DNA of 64,000 nt, taken from Gyromitra esculenta. Taxonomy: Eukaryota > Ascomycota > Pezizomycetes > Pezizales > Discinaceae. The notes beneath the pieces were generated by a model. That model saw nothing but the letters and a program-made list of their open reading frames with translations, was not told the origin of the DNA and searched no databases. The position numbers and the translations under genes are program-made. Position 1 is the first letter of the stretch, and every line of letters starts with the position of its first letter. The stretch is from NCBI GenBank assembly GCA_038503075.1, contig JBCAML010000003.1, positions 1,488,001-1,552,000 on the forward strand. Direction: 5' to 3'. Shown here in pieces: positions 36,107 to 47,193 of this stretch.

Positions 36107-36342
36107 TTTTTTTTTTTTTGGTTAAATCATTGTTTCATTGTTTTTTATATAAATGGTACAAGAATGCCACATGCAACCGAAGTTATAGCGTGAACAAAAC
36201 CTTAAAGTCCTCAACCCTCCAAAAAAACAAAACTTTTATAACTGAAAAATTTTTCTTAAACAGAAATTCCCTATTTGGCAAACACAAGCCATAAAACAAA
36301 TACTAGCGTGAAAAGATTAATCCTCCAATAATTCAAAAAAAT

Positions 36343-39300
36343 TTAAAAGAGATGAGAGAGATGATATAGAATGAAGTGAAACAGATGATAAAATATCTGA
36401 TGAACCTGAAGATGAAAGATCTGATAAAACAATTTCTTTAATTGAAGGAAAGTTTGTTTTGTTTTCGAAATAAATTCAGCAAAAGCAATTAGGGATGAAA
36501 TGTCATTCCAAATTGGGGAGTCTGCATCTAAGGAATTTATGAAGGGAATAAATAAATTTCGTTCGGATGACAGTGCAAAGCAATGTAGAATAGCGTGAGA
36601 AAAACTTTGAGAGGTGTCACCACAGAGGGGACATGATGTAGGGCCGTTGTGAGACCAAGAGGTATGAGCTTTGAGATAGCTTTTGTGGGCTCTCATCTGG
36701 TGTAAGCGTCCGGCCATGAATTTTGAAAATTTCATGAATGGATGTGGTAGCATTGAGGTAGGATAAGGGTAATAATCAGGGCGTGGTGCACATAGATCGC
36801 ACTCTTTAATAAGTTGGGATGTTATGGCAGCATTACAAGCTTCGATTATCATTGCACGATTTGGATTAGGTTTTTCCAGAATAGGACCGGCGGCACCCGG
36901 ATAGTAGTTAGCGGGGAGATATTTCCACGCTTCGTTTGCAAAAGAGTCGATGATTAGAGGACGTACATGGCTTTTGGCGTTTGAGTTCCATGGTCTGGGT
37001 CTTCTGGCACCTAGGCCTTTTAAGTGTATTCTCAGTAACGGGAGAGGGGTACCGTCCGCTTGAAAGTTGGGAGGGAGGCGTGCAGAAGCAGGATTGAATA
37101 ATACTGGCAGAGTAGCTATGCGGACAGCATGGCGTCTTCTTAGGTATTGTGCAAATGGTAGCATAGGTGGAAGGGAGGACTCCCTTGTTAGAGCGCCAAT
37201 GTTGGTAGAGGAAAAACAATTTGTGATCCATCTAAGGACGCTGTTCCAGAAAGGATTTATTTTGTTTAAGATTGAGGCAGATGGTATGAATACATTCATA
37301 CCATAGGAGAGGATGGGCCGAATAAGCCCCATGGCGAGTTTCCGTGCATTATGGCTGGTTAGGCCAGAACCGGAGGGAGAAAGGGATTTGATGGCGAAAA
37401 AAGCTTTTTGGGCTGAGGAGAGTCGTTTGAGAAAGTGTGAGTTTGTGTTAAAATTGTAAGATAGCCAGAAACCTAGCCATCTGACACATGTGAGAGGTGA
37501 AAAGGTGTGGCCGTTAAGATTAATGGCGGCACCTGGTGTAGGTGGGAGACGATTATGGATTGTAGTCCAATGAATAAGTTCAGTTTTGGGAATAGAAAAA
37601 CTAACTTTGATAGTGTGGCCGATTTGATTAATGTCGTGCGCAGCTTTTTCAAGTAGCTTAGCGTTTTTTCTAGATGAGTGGGAGAACACCGTGATTGCAA
37701 AATCATCGACGTAAGAGAATGTAAATTTAAACTCGTTTTGCAGATGGAGAGGAGCAACATAAATGCAAAAGAGGAGGGGGGAAATTGGGGAGCCTTGAGG
37801 AACTCTGACGGAAACAGGTAAAAAGGTGCGAGGTGAGCCTTTGAAGAGGAGTGCACATTGGCGGGAGTGCAGAAAGGATATAATCCACGATATCATATAT
37901 TGGGGAATATTATGATTGAGAAGTCTTTCTTTGAGGATGTGCGGGTTGACGTTGTCAAAGCCTCCTTTGATGTCAAGAAAGAGGGTTGAGACTTTTTGGT
38001 CGGCAACTTGAAGCAATTGTATGTCGTGTAGGAGTGCAGATACTGCGTCTCCAGTAGAAATGAGTGATAGAGATCCGCACTGATTAGGATGAATGAGACC
38101 GTTAGATTTGGAGAGAAAAGCTAGGCATGTAGCGAAGATTCTTTCGAGGATTTTAGAGAGAGTTTCGAGTAGTACGATTACTCTGAATGAAGACGGAGAG
38201 TCATACGACTCTTTGTTAGGCTTTGGAAGAACGATACCATAAGCTTTTTTGAGTTGAAGTGGGTGATATCCGTAGGGAGCTAGCGGATTGAGAAGTTGAT
38301 GGATGATTTGCGGATTAATGGCATTGAGTCTTTTCCAGATACCATATGGGATGGTGTCAGGACCAGGTGCTGAGGAGTTGGAAGAAGAGCTGAGAGCATT
38401 AGAAATTTCATCGAAGTTTATCTCGATGAAGTCGCTATGAGGAAAGTAACAGGGAGCTGGTGGGGTTTCTTTCGGAAGAAAAAAGTGTTCGACAAGGGTA
38501 GAGGCGAGCTGTGAGGGGGTGTTGATGTTGGGAAGATTGGGGAAAGCTTCGCTATTGGAGGAGGTTTTAAGTCTTTTGGCAGCCCAAATATCTGATGGGG
38601 ATGCCGATGCGAGAAATGAATTCCAGTGGTCCTTTTTACAGTGGGCGATCTCATGAAAGTAGGCATACTTGGCTCTTTTGACCTCTTCTGATGGAGGGGC
38701 CTTGGAGCCACGAAACCTAGATTTATGGGATCTATCGACTGAGTGAAAGATTCTGCGAAGTTCGGAGAGAAGAGGAGTCCACCATTTCTTAGACCATATG
38801 GATGGTCTTTTCGTGGGGGTACAGGATGCGAGTGGGAGAGTGACAAGATTTAGGGATTCGGTGAACCATATATCAAGGTTAGAGAGATGAGGTGGGAGGG
38901 AGATTCTGAGGTCTTTTATGAGAGGGGTGAGTTTTCTCCAGTCTGTTTTGGACCAGTCTGGGGAGGGGTTCGCTATGTAGGATTTGGGAGTTGAGAAGTG
39001 AATGGCGATAGGAATATGGTCAGAGCCAGTGGAGGGTAGACTAGCATTCCATTTTTTAATAAATGGAAGAATGAGTGAGTTACCAAAGCTAAGATCGAGC
39101 ATGCTTGGCCTTGAATGTGAGTCGTACGGGAATCTTGTGAATATCCCTGGTGTGTTGAGGCATTTGAAGGATGATTGGTATGCGGATAGATGATACTTTT
39201 CCACTTCATTGAATTCTTGAGGGGAGATATTTCGCAGTGGATCGGTCGAAGGGTGGTGAATGTTAAAATCTCCTACTATGAGAGTGGGGAGATTATGGGT

Positions 39301-39738
39301 AGTAAAAATTTTGGATTGATGAATAAAATGTCCACCTGAATCGGGTCTTGATCGATTATAGATGTTTAAAATATTTATACTATACGTGGATTCGTTGAAG
39401 ATTGGTTTTTTGAAGGTGAGATGAACATTTAACATGTCGTCTCTTGAGTAGTTTTCGACAAGAAAACTGGCTTGATACGAGTTGGTGAAATCAATAGATA
39501 TGTAAGTGCATACTCTGATTTTTTGGTTGGGGAGAGTAGAAGGAATAAAAAGATGGTATCCTGGAGCTTTGAGAGGTTTGTTGTTCCATAAATAAGGATC
39601 TTGGATGGCGACAATCGAGGGAGTGGGTTTAAAGGACGAAAATAAGGAGTGAAATGTTTTTGAGCTTTTAGTGCAGTTGTGGTGAATAACGGTGAAGGGG
39701 GGGAGCCGAATGTTATTTGATGAGGGTGGACGAGGCAT
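36343..39738 (-). CDS. LINE ORF2: AP-type endonuclease plus reverse transcriptase
   Basis: The open frame has 1131 codons. The N-terminal endonuclease/exonuclease/phosphatase domain (about 1-255) has VAIQDPYLW (46-48 QDP, where many LINEs have QEP), VGDFNI (156-160) and GSDHIPI (239-244). The reverse transcriptase (about 470-760) has SFRVIVLLETLSKILERIF, LDIKGGFDNV and the catalytic FSYVDDF with YVDD at 676-679. A C-terminal CPLCGDTSQSFSHAILHC knuckle lies near residue 1040. I see no RNase H domain. ORF2 nicks the target and copies the LINE RNA there. The start codon lies 2 nt after the ORF1 stop (TAATTATG), so translation by reinitiation is likely. The frame has no stop even though its partner ORF1 is disrupted. 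Confidence 0.92.
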   Translation of the reverse strand: MPRPPSSNNIRLPPFTVIHHNCTKSSKTFHSLFSSFKPTPSIVAIQDPYLWNNKPLKAPGYHLFIPSTLPNQKIRVCTYISIDFTNSYQASFLVENYSRDDMLNVHLTFKKPIFNESTYSINILNIYNRSRPDSGGHFIHQSKIFTTHNLPTLIVGDFNIHHPSTDPLRNISPQEFNEVEKYHLSAYQSSFKCLNTPGIFTRFPYDSHSRPSMLDLSFGNSLILPFIKKWNASLPSTGSDHIPIAIHFSTPKSYIANPSPDWSKTDWRKLTPLIKDLRISLPPHLSNLDIWFTESLNLVTLPLASCTPTKRPSIWSKKWWTPLLSELRRIFHSVDRSHKSRFRGSKAPPSEEVKRAKYAYFHEIAHCKKDHWNSFLASASPSDIWAAKRLKTSSNSEAFPNLPNINTPSQLASTLVEHFFLPKETPPAPCYFPHSDFIEINFDEISNALSSSSNSSAPGPDTIPYGIWKRLNAINPQIIHQLLNPLAPYGYHPLQLKKAYGIVLPKPNKESYDSPSSFRVIVLLETLSKILERIFATCLAFLSKSNGLIHPNQCGSLSLISTGDAVSALLHDIQLLQVADQKVSTLFLDIKGGFDNVNPHILKERLLNHNIPQYMISWIISFLHSRQCALLFKGSPRTFLPVSVRVPQGSPISPLLFCIYVAPLHLQNEFKFTFSYVDDFAITVFSHSSRKNAKLLEKAAHDINQIGHTIKVSFSIPKTELIHWTTIHNRLPPTPGAAINLNGHTFSPLTCVRWLGFWLSYNFNTNSHFLKRLSSAQKAFFAIKSLSPSGSGLTSHNARKLAMGLIRPILSYGMNVFIPSASILNKINPFWNSVLRWITNCFSSTNIGALTRESSLPPMLPFAQYLRRRHAVRIATLPVLFNPASARLPPNFQADGTPLPLLRIHLKGLGARRPRPWNSNAKSHVRPLIIDSFANEAWKYLPANYYPGAAGPILEKPNPNRAMIIEACNAAITSQLIKECDLCAPRPDYYPYPTSMLPHPFMKFSKFMAGRLHQMRAHKSYLKAHTSWSHNGPTSCPLCGDTSQSFSHAILHCFALSSERNLFIPFINSLDADSPIWNDISSLIAFAEFISKTKQTFLQLKKLFYQIFHLQVHQIFYHLFHFILYHLSHLF

Positions 39739-39846
39739 AATTATTCAGAGGACATGGAGGTGTCAGCAGCTGGTGTTGCTGCTTTGGTACTAGATTTGTC
39801 CAGGATTGTCTTACGAGTTGGGCATTGAAGGTCGGTGGCAGTGTGA

Positions 39847-40251
39847 TTTCATGGATTGATTTAAGGTAATGAATCATGGTTCAGTTGCTGGTTGTATCGT
39901 TGTTTGGATGATTGTACAATCCCTTTGTTGTTCGGTTATTTTCGGTTATAAGTTTTGTTAAGGAAGCGGGGTATTTAAGCGATGGATTTCGGTCGTTCTT
40001 GTTCTTTTCTTCTTCTTTCCTTAAGCAACGTTCTCGTTTACCTTCTGCTGAAATCATTGGAATACTATCTCGGTTCTACCTCAGAACCCTCGCTGTCGCT
40101 GTCTACCTCTCCACACTTATCTCGCCTTGAGATAGACCCCTCGTAGAACCTGTAGAAACGTCGCGTACCTTGAACGTGTTGTTTCTCGACTTAAGTAGCA
40201 CTGCTTACTTTCGGGGGATACTGAAAGGCAACGAGGGACTCACCGTGAGAT
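39847..40251 (+). repeat. Element 1 5' LTR
   Basis: The LTR is 405 nt and runs TTTCATGG...CCGTGAGA. A TATA-like TATTTAAG lies at 39972-39979 and AAGCAACGT at 40023-40031, near the expected RNA start. It differs from the 3' LTR mainly by a few small indels near its right end. Confidence 0.93.
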
Positions 40252-40264
40252 TACGTTGCTTCCA
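40252..40264 (+). promoter_or_regulatory. Putative self-complementary primer binding site of element 1
   Basis: Just inside the 5' LTR the sequence reads TTACGTTGCTTCC. It does not begin with TGG, as tRNA-primed sites do. ACGTTGCTT (40254-40262) is the exact reverse complement of AAGCAACGT inside the LTR (40023-40031), downstream of its TATA box. This is the arrangement known from Tf1, where the 5' end of the RNA folds back and primes. Confidence 0.55.
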
Positions 40265-40458
40265 TCATCTACACTTTCTACTGCAGAAAACAACCCTTTG
40301 CGTGGAAATCATCTCAAAACTTCGCCAATCCTAGCATCTTCTTGCTGCGAAAACCACAAACCTTGGTTGAAGTTATTCGGAGTGGCTAGGCAGGAATCTT
40401 ATGCCAGAACTCCTATCCTCGCCCAACACCCACATCGTGAAATTTCACATTGGCCTCC

Positions 40459-42401
40459 ATGAAGAGCCATTGTCGCCCCACGCCCACCATGAGAGAAGCC
40501 TTCGTCCAGCACTGAGAAGACACCGCTGAGTTGTATAATCACCTCAGAGACCTCTCTGCAAGCCTTGGAGGACCAAATCAGCAGCCTCAAGAGAACGAAA
40601 AGAAAGCAGTAAGCTCGCGCAGCACAAATCCAGACTGACAATGCCCTCCGTCATGCTACAGAGCAAGATAAACGGGTCAACGAGACCGCTAGTCTAATCG
40701 CCCGATTACGACAAGAGCGGAATGAAGCTCGATCCGCTATCCAAGCCCCCCGCTCCACCTAACCTCACCGCCATGCGCACCGCCGCCATCCAACTCCCAT
40801 CGTTCGGAAACGCATGCAGGGCAGAGAAGTTCGATGGATCGAGCAAAACTCCCGGGTTTATCTCCAACTACGATCTAAGCTCACTGCCAACCGAGACCGC
40901 TTCGCCAATGAGACCACCATGATCCTTTCTGCATTAATCGGTTGGAAGGAGCGACTTTAACAGGTCGCCATACGGTTCTCCTCCGCCCTCACCACTTGGT
41001 GCGGAACAACTCATCGCAGCCTTGGAAACTGCTTTTGGAGACCCAGATCCAACCGGTACAGCACGACGAGAACTCCAGTCGCCAAGGGAAACGCGATTCT
41101 CGGCCTACGCTGACTTAGAATCGTGGGACAGCAATTTCGACGAAAATTTGAAGATGGATGCCCTGCAGAGCACGGGATGTCGGAAGAGCTGAAGGAAGCC
41201 ATGGTTTTTGCACCAATCGCCGTGTCAGCGCGAGATGATCGCTTACTCACTCGATTGGATAACGCATTCGAACTCGCAGCGAGAAGCGAGGAAACGCCGA
41301 GACAATATAGGCCAATTTAGTGCCCCCGCCGCATTCACTCCCGCCTCCTCCTTTACTCGGGAGGACTAGCCCCATGGACCTGTCTTTCGGTCGCACAAGC
41401 AACCTTCATTCAAAGACCAACGGTATCTGATGGTCGACGGACGAAGAAAATTTCTACGAAGAAGAAAAACGGTGGCGCCGTTCCAGGAAAATGTATGTTA
41501 CTGTGCTTTCGACCATCGTATCTGCAACTGTCCTCTGCAAAAAAACCAACGATGAGAAGGCTCTCGCATATAACCTGCTTTGCGTCTGTCTTTTTGTCAT
41601 CGCCCTCCCACCATTAGAATCGCAGACTCAGTAACAAGTCTTTAAACTAGTACAACCAAGGTTGATCAGTGACCCCACCTTGGTTCAAAATTTCTTACCT
41701 TTATCTGCATTTTCGATTTCTGAGTTTTCGGTTTACGGTATAAGGCTTGGAGGATCAATTGGATGGGAACATTTTGTAATATCGTGCAATATTTCCCATA
41801 GCAATAAAATCATAAAAACACACGCCTTACTAGACACTGGAGCCTCCGGATTTGCATTTATTGATCAGAAATTCGCGAGTCACCACTCCCTACCTCTTAC
41901 CCGCTTAAAAACTCGCCAACTTGAAGTCATCGATGGTCGTCCTGTCATTTCAGGAGACATCACACACATCGCCAATCTCAACCTCTCGGTACAAAACCAT
42001 TGTGAACAAGCCCCCTGTTTCGTAACACAACTTGGCCATTACCCATAAATGCTTGGCATCTGTGGATGAATCCGTGATGTTCGCTCCATTCTTAGATAAA
42101 CGCATTGAGTTTAATTCCAAACTCTGCGCACCCATGCGCTCCTCGTTCACCAGTTGTGTCCACCTCCTCGATCCCAGCTCCCCTGAGCTAAACGCTTTCG
42201 TTTATTGGTGCTGCCAGTTTTAGAACTCTCACTCGTAGAAAACGAAACCCACAAGCCTATGATAAACAAAATCATAGATGACAAAACGACCAAAGAAAGA
42301 GTGGAAGTCACGTATTCCTGCAGAATACCACGAATTTTTGGACATGTTCGACAAGAAAAAAAGCGAGGGTTCTGCCACTATGTGTAAGATACAGTTGATG
42401 G
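40459..42401 (+). pseudogene. Element 1 gag and protease remnants
   Basis: Comparison with element 2 shows gag from about 40459, including the piece HGMSEELKEAMVFAPIA (about 41171-41221). A CCHC knuckle remnant lies near 41480-41530. The aspartic protease follows with LLDTGASGFAFID (about 41827-41865). Many one- and two-base indels break the frame, and the region ends at the element 2 insertion, where the following reading (QLMDG...) resumes at 48633. It has no coding capacity as it stands. The leader between LTR and gag is about 140 nt longer than in element 2. Confidence 0.8.
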
Positions 42402-42406
42402 ACGGA

Positions 42407-42801
42407 TCTCGCGGTTCGGTCTCTCGATAAGCGGTATCCCTGAAGGTGAGCGATCTTCTTAAGCGAGGGACTAACTCGTTCGAGAGTGCGGCGTTTACAA
42501 GTTCTACGAAGGGTCTATCTCGAGGTGAGATAAGTGCGGCGAAGGGGACGACGACAGCGAGGTTCGAGATAGAGCAGAGATAATATTCGACAAGTACAGA
42601 AGAAGGTAAACGAGAACGTTCTTAAGGAAAGAAAGAAGAAGAGACATCACAATGACAAAATCCTTCGCTTAAATACCCCACTTTAAAAGTAACAACAACA
42701 ACAATAGCAGAAACAACCGAACAACAAAGCCATTATATCACAACGACAGCCGTTTCTACCAACAACTTCACCTTAACCCATTACCGGTTTCATCCGTGAA
42801 A
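42407..42801 (-). repeat. Element 2 3' LTR
   Basis: The LTR is 395 nt, shorter than its 5' partner by scattered 1-3 nt deletions, one of which removes two bases of the AAGCAACGT motif. A purine-rich stretch (GAGACGGGGAG on the minus strand) precedes it. Confidence 0.9.
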
Positions 42802-42815
42802 GTAGGCTCCCCGTC

Positions 42816-45800
42816 TCAAACGTGAGCTCTGCGAGCCTTAGGAATAACAGTAGTCGTCGCAGAGAGAAATGTATCGAAGGCGAAGTGTCTTGGAGATCTC
42901 GACCGGTTAAATGTAGGATGAGTGTATCCAGTCCATTCCACAAGGTATTGGAGTTGTCCTCTATGATTGCGCTGGTCTAGGATCCTCTCGATGTAGTATT
43001 CCTCTTGGTCATTGACAACGACCGGCGCTGGTGGGGGAATAATTTGTCCCGGGAGAGCGTTATTGGGGGCAGGCTTAAGGAGAGAAACATGGAATACGGG
43101 ATGGTATTTGACCGACAAGGGGAGGTCTATCTCATAGGCAAAGGGGGAAATAATTCTCTTTACCGCGTAGGGACCCATCCACTTCCAGTCTAGTTTCCTA
43201 GCGTTACGAGTAGTTCTAACGTTCTTCATTGATATGAAGACTTGGTCGTGGATTTGATACGCCGGGGCTGGAGTTCTGTGCTTATTAGTGGCGGTCTCTT
43301 GAATATCTTGAGCGATTCTGATCTGTGTCCTAAAGTGATCGTACAGCTCCTGCATCCTACTGGCAAAGCTAGCGGCGTCTTGACTCTGAGGGGTGTTTGC
43401 CAGGGGGATGAGAGAAGTATCGAATCGAGGATGGTAGCCGTAGTTAGCTAAAAAGGGGGATACTTTCGTACTCGCCGATTCTTGGTTATTGGCAGAGAAT
43501 TCCGCCATGGGTAACCATCTACTCCAGTCTTCTTGTTGGTAGGATACGTATGATCGAAGGTACTGTTCCATTACTGCATTCAGTCTCTCTGTTTGCCCGT
43601 CTGTTTCTGGGTGGAAAGCAGTGGACATCCGGGCTTGTATTCCTAGACGTTGGCATAATTCTTTCCAAAAATGAGCAGTAAATTGAGTGCCTCGGTCAGA
43701 AGTAATATATGTGGGTAAACCGTGTAACTTCCAGACATGTTGTAGGTAAAGGTCAGCGACGTCTCTGGAATTGACGGTAGTATTACAGGGAATTAGGTGT
43801 CGCATTTTGGATAGTCGGTCAACTACTACCATTATGGCATCATATCCGTTTGATTCTGGAAGGCCGGTCACGAAGTCCATCGAAACCTCTTGCCAGGGGC
43901 GATTCGGTGTAGGTAGGGGACGGAGGACTCCTGAAGTACGTTGGGTAACGGGTTTTGCCTTTTGACAAATATGGCAATTGCGTACGTAACGGCTGATTGA
44001 TTCCCTCATCTTTGGCCAGTAAAAGGTTCTGCTGATCAGTTCAAAGGTTTTATCTCGTCCAGGGTGTCCGGCAGCAGGGGCGTCATGATGTCTTTTAATA
44101 AGTTCCAAGCGAAGAGGATCGAAGTTGGGTACGTAGAGGTTTCCTCGATAGCACAATCGGTTATTCTCGTTGGTACATTCACTTAAAGTGATCTCCTTTG
44201 ACTGCTGGTCTTTATTCCTCAGCGCTGCGAGTATTTTTTTCGGAAACTTGTTTTCATGGATAACTGTTTTCATTGGTTCGTCGGGTATAAGGATACGAGG
44301 CTATGGTGTTATGTTGTTGTTTCTTGTGTTTCTTTCGGTTTCCGTTGCAATGAGTCAAGTCTTTGTCATCGAACGAGTTGGAATATGGTATATAAGCGAA
44401 GGGATTTCCCCTCTTGTTGTACTTTTCCTTCTTCTTTCTTTAAGCAACGTCTTCTATTGTACACTCCCTGTATCTTACAAATACAACCTCAGATTGCACC
44501 TCGTAATCTTTCGCTGTCGCCGTCTTCAAGTCCTCATAACTTGAACCACTGGTAGAGCCTGTAGAATCTTCGCACATTCTCCTGTCGTTGGTTTCTCGTT
44601 CAAGTAGCACTGCTTATCTGGGGGGATACCTGAGAGCTTGACGAGAATCTCGCTCCTTGAGACTTGTCAGCAATATATCCTTCTAGAAAGAGCTTTTCTA
44701 GGGAGGCGTCCAATTCAGTGGCTTCATTTGATAAAGAAGCCGATAACAAACTTATCTTGGGGTCAATATTCTCCTTCTTTAGCACCACTTGACTCTGGTG
44801 TGCTAATCTTTCATCCCCTTCCTTGGGGAGATCTCCCAATCTCCGAGTCAAAGCGTCCGGTTTCCCTCCCTCTTTGCCTGGTCAATATGTAATCACAAAA
44901 TCAAAGCGGGATAGGTACTCAGCCCATCTTACCTGACGACGGTTGAGTTGCTTGGTGCTCATAAAATACTCAAGGTTTTTATGGTCACTGATCACGTCGA
45001 TAGGATGTTTCGAACCTTCGAGTTCCGGGCGCCATTCTTCGAATACCCTGATGATGGCCAGTAGTTCTTTGTCGTAAATCTCGTAGTTGCATTCCGCAGG
45101 GGAATGTTTCTTCGAGAAGAAAGCCACTGGGTGTAAAATACCGTTATCATCGTACTGCGATAGGACTCCTCCAGATACGAAATCTGAGGCATCCGTTTCT
45201 ACGATAATTTTCTTATCAGGATCGAAATGGATAAGAATCGGGGCAGTGGTGAAGACATATTTGAGGTTTTCGAAAGCTATATCCGCTTCGGCCGACCATT
45301 CAAAGGCAATACCTTTCTTGGTGAGGGCAGTAAGAGGGGCAGCTAGTTTAGAAAATCCTAGGATGAACCGACGATAGAAATTGGCAAAACCTAAGAATGC
45401 TTGAATGTCTTTTACACTCTTCGGTGTTCCCCATTCTCGGACAGCCTTGAGTTTCTCCTCATCCATTTTAATACCATCAGGGGTGAGGATAAGACCAAGG
45501 TATTTAGTAATCTGGACCTCAAACTCACATTTCTCTGGTTTTAGCAGGATATCGTTTTCTTTGAGAGTTTGGAGGAACTTGCGGACGTGAATCTGATGCT
45601 CCGCGAAGGTATTGCTATAGATGAGAATGTCATCCAGATAGGCGGTGCAGAATATATCCAGGTATTCCGTGAGGCAGTCGTTCACAAATCGTTGAAATGT
45701 TCCGGGGGCATTAGTTAACCCGAATGGCATAACTTGGTATTCGTAAAGGCCGTACCGCGTGCGAAAGGCGGTCTTCCATTCGTCTCCTTTTGCAATGCGC

Positions 45801-46830
45801 ACTTGGTGATATCCATCACGAAGGTCTAGTTTGGTATACCATTGTGCCTTTGCAAGCCGGTCTAGGGTTTCGCGGATAAGGGGAGAGGTATAACAATCCT
45901 TAACGGTAATAGCATTAAGGCCTCGGTAGTCCATGCAGAGTCGTAGGGAACCGTCCGCTTTTTTGACAAATAGGACGGGGGATCCGGCTGGAGAGGAACT
46001 AGCTCGAATGAATCCCTTCTCAAGATTGTCCTCAATATACTTCTTCAAGACGATTAGCTCTTCTCGGGACATTCCATAAAGGGGTCCGAAAGGAGCGTCT
46101 TTTCCTTCCATCAGTTGTATTTTGTGGTCATACGAGCGGCGTGGGGGTAATCCTTGGGCTTTCTTTTTATTGAACATATACAGAAAGTCGTGGTATTCCG
46201 TAGGGATTCTCTCTTTCAATTCCTCCTTGGTTGTCTTGTCATCGATGATTTTGTTTATCTCATACAGCGACATTGCATAGGCCTGGGAGGAATGTTTTCG
46301 GGTGAGAGTTCTGAAGCTAGCGGCATTGATAAAGGATAGATTCAGCTTGGGAGGGGCTACAATCGAGGGGGCGGTTACAGCGGCGAAATGGGAGATACAA
46401 TGGGTGGTGCAGAGTTTAGAATTAAACTCAATGCGTTTTTGGGCGAAACGAAGTTGAACATCATGATAGTTCATCCATGGGATTCCTAGAACAAGAGGGT
46501 AGTGTCCAAGTCGGGTGACGAAGCAGGGGGCTTGTTCCTGATGTTGTTGAATAGAAAGGTTGATATTAGCAATATGGGTGATGTCTCCTGACGAAACTGG
46601 GCGACCATCAATTACTTCGAGTTGCCGAGGGGTTTTTAGGGGTAGGAGAGGTAGGGAGTGGTGACTCGCAAAGTCTTTATCAATGAAGGCGAATTCCGAG
46701 GCTCCAGTGTCCAATAGTGCGTGAGTTTTGATAATTTTATTATTATGGGAAATGTTACATGATATAATGAAATGTTAAAATCCAATTGATCACTCGCATG
46801 TATCAAACTGAAAAACCGAGATAGAAAAAA
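42816..46830 (-). pseudogene. Element 2 pol (protease, RT, RNase H, integrase, chromodomain), disrupted
   Basis: Reading leftward: protease LLDTGASEFAFID near 46700, then GIPWMNYHD. The reverse transcriptase has YLDDILIYS, and RNase H has VETDASD, YDKELLAI and SDHKNL. The integrase has a zinc-binding HH-CC region (HHDAPAAGH and CHICQKAK) and DDE residues in VVVDRLSKM, TSDRGTQFTAHFW and HPETDGQTERLN. A chromodomain begins YYIERILDQRN. Breaks: TAA at 46775-46777 upstream of the protease; TGA at 44882-44884, where element 1 has CGA; the solo LTR at 44252-44662; and a frameshift after WTGYTHPT that replaces the end of the chromodomain. Chromodomains of such integrases can direct insertion to marked chromatin. 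Confidence 0.88.
44252..44662 (+). mobile_element. Solo LTR B1 (family B) inside element 2 pol
   Basis: The solo LTR is 411 nt, runs TTTCATGG...CCTTGAGA and is flanked by CTTGT (44247-44251 and 44663-44667). It contains TATATAAG (44389-44396) and AAGCAACGT (44442-44450). It differs from the element 1/2 LTRs in most of its interior but shares ends and these motifs, so it is a related second family. It interrupts pol between reverse transcriptase/RNase H and integrase. Confidence 0.92.
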
Positions 46831-47193
46831 CCAAACAAAGGCAAAGAAATGGGAGCAAAGGCAGGGTCGTGATCGGCGCTTGGTTGGACTAGTTTAAAGA
46901 CTCGTTGGAAGAGTCTGCGGATTAATACGAAAAAGCGAGGAGGAAGAGGGGCGGTGGGAGCGAGGAGGCGGGGGCGTACGGGTGGCGGGAGGTGCGGTAA
47001 GGGCTCTCATAGTAGGTTCTTAGGAGCGGAGGGGCAGTTGGCGTACGAATGGTCGGGCGGCGCAAAACATACGTTTAAGGTGGAGCACGCGCTGTTTTTA
47101 TAGAGTTTTATTCTTCCATTAACCATTGTATACCGTTGGTCTGCGAGGCGAGAGATATTCTTAGTGCGGCGAAAGACAGGTCCGTGGGCTATC

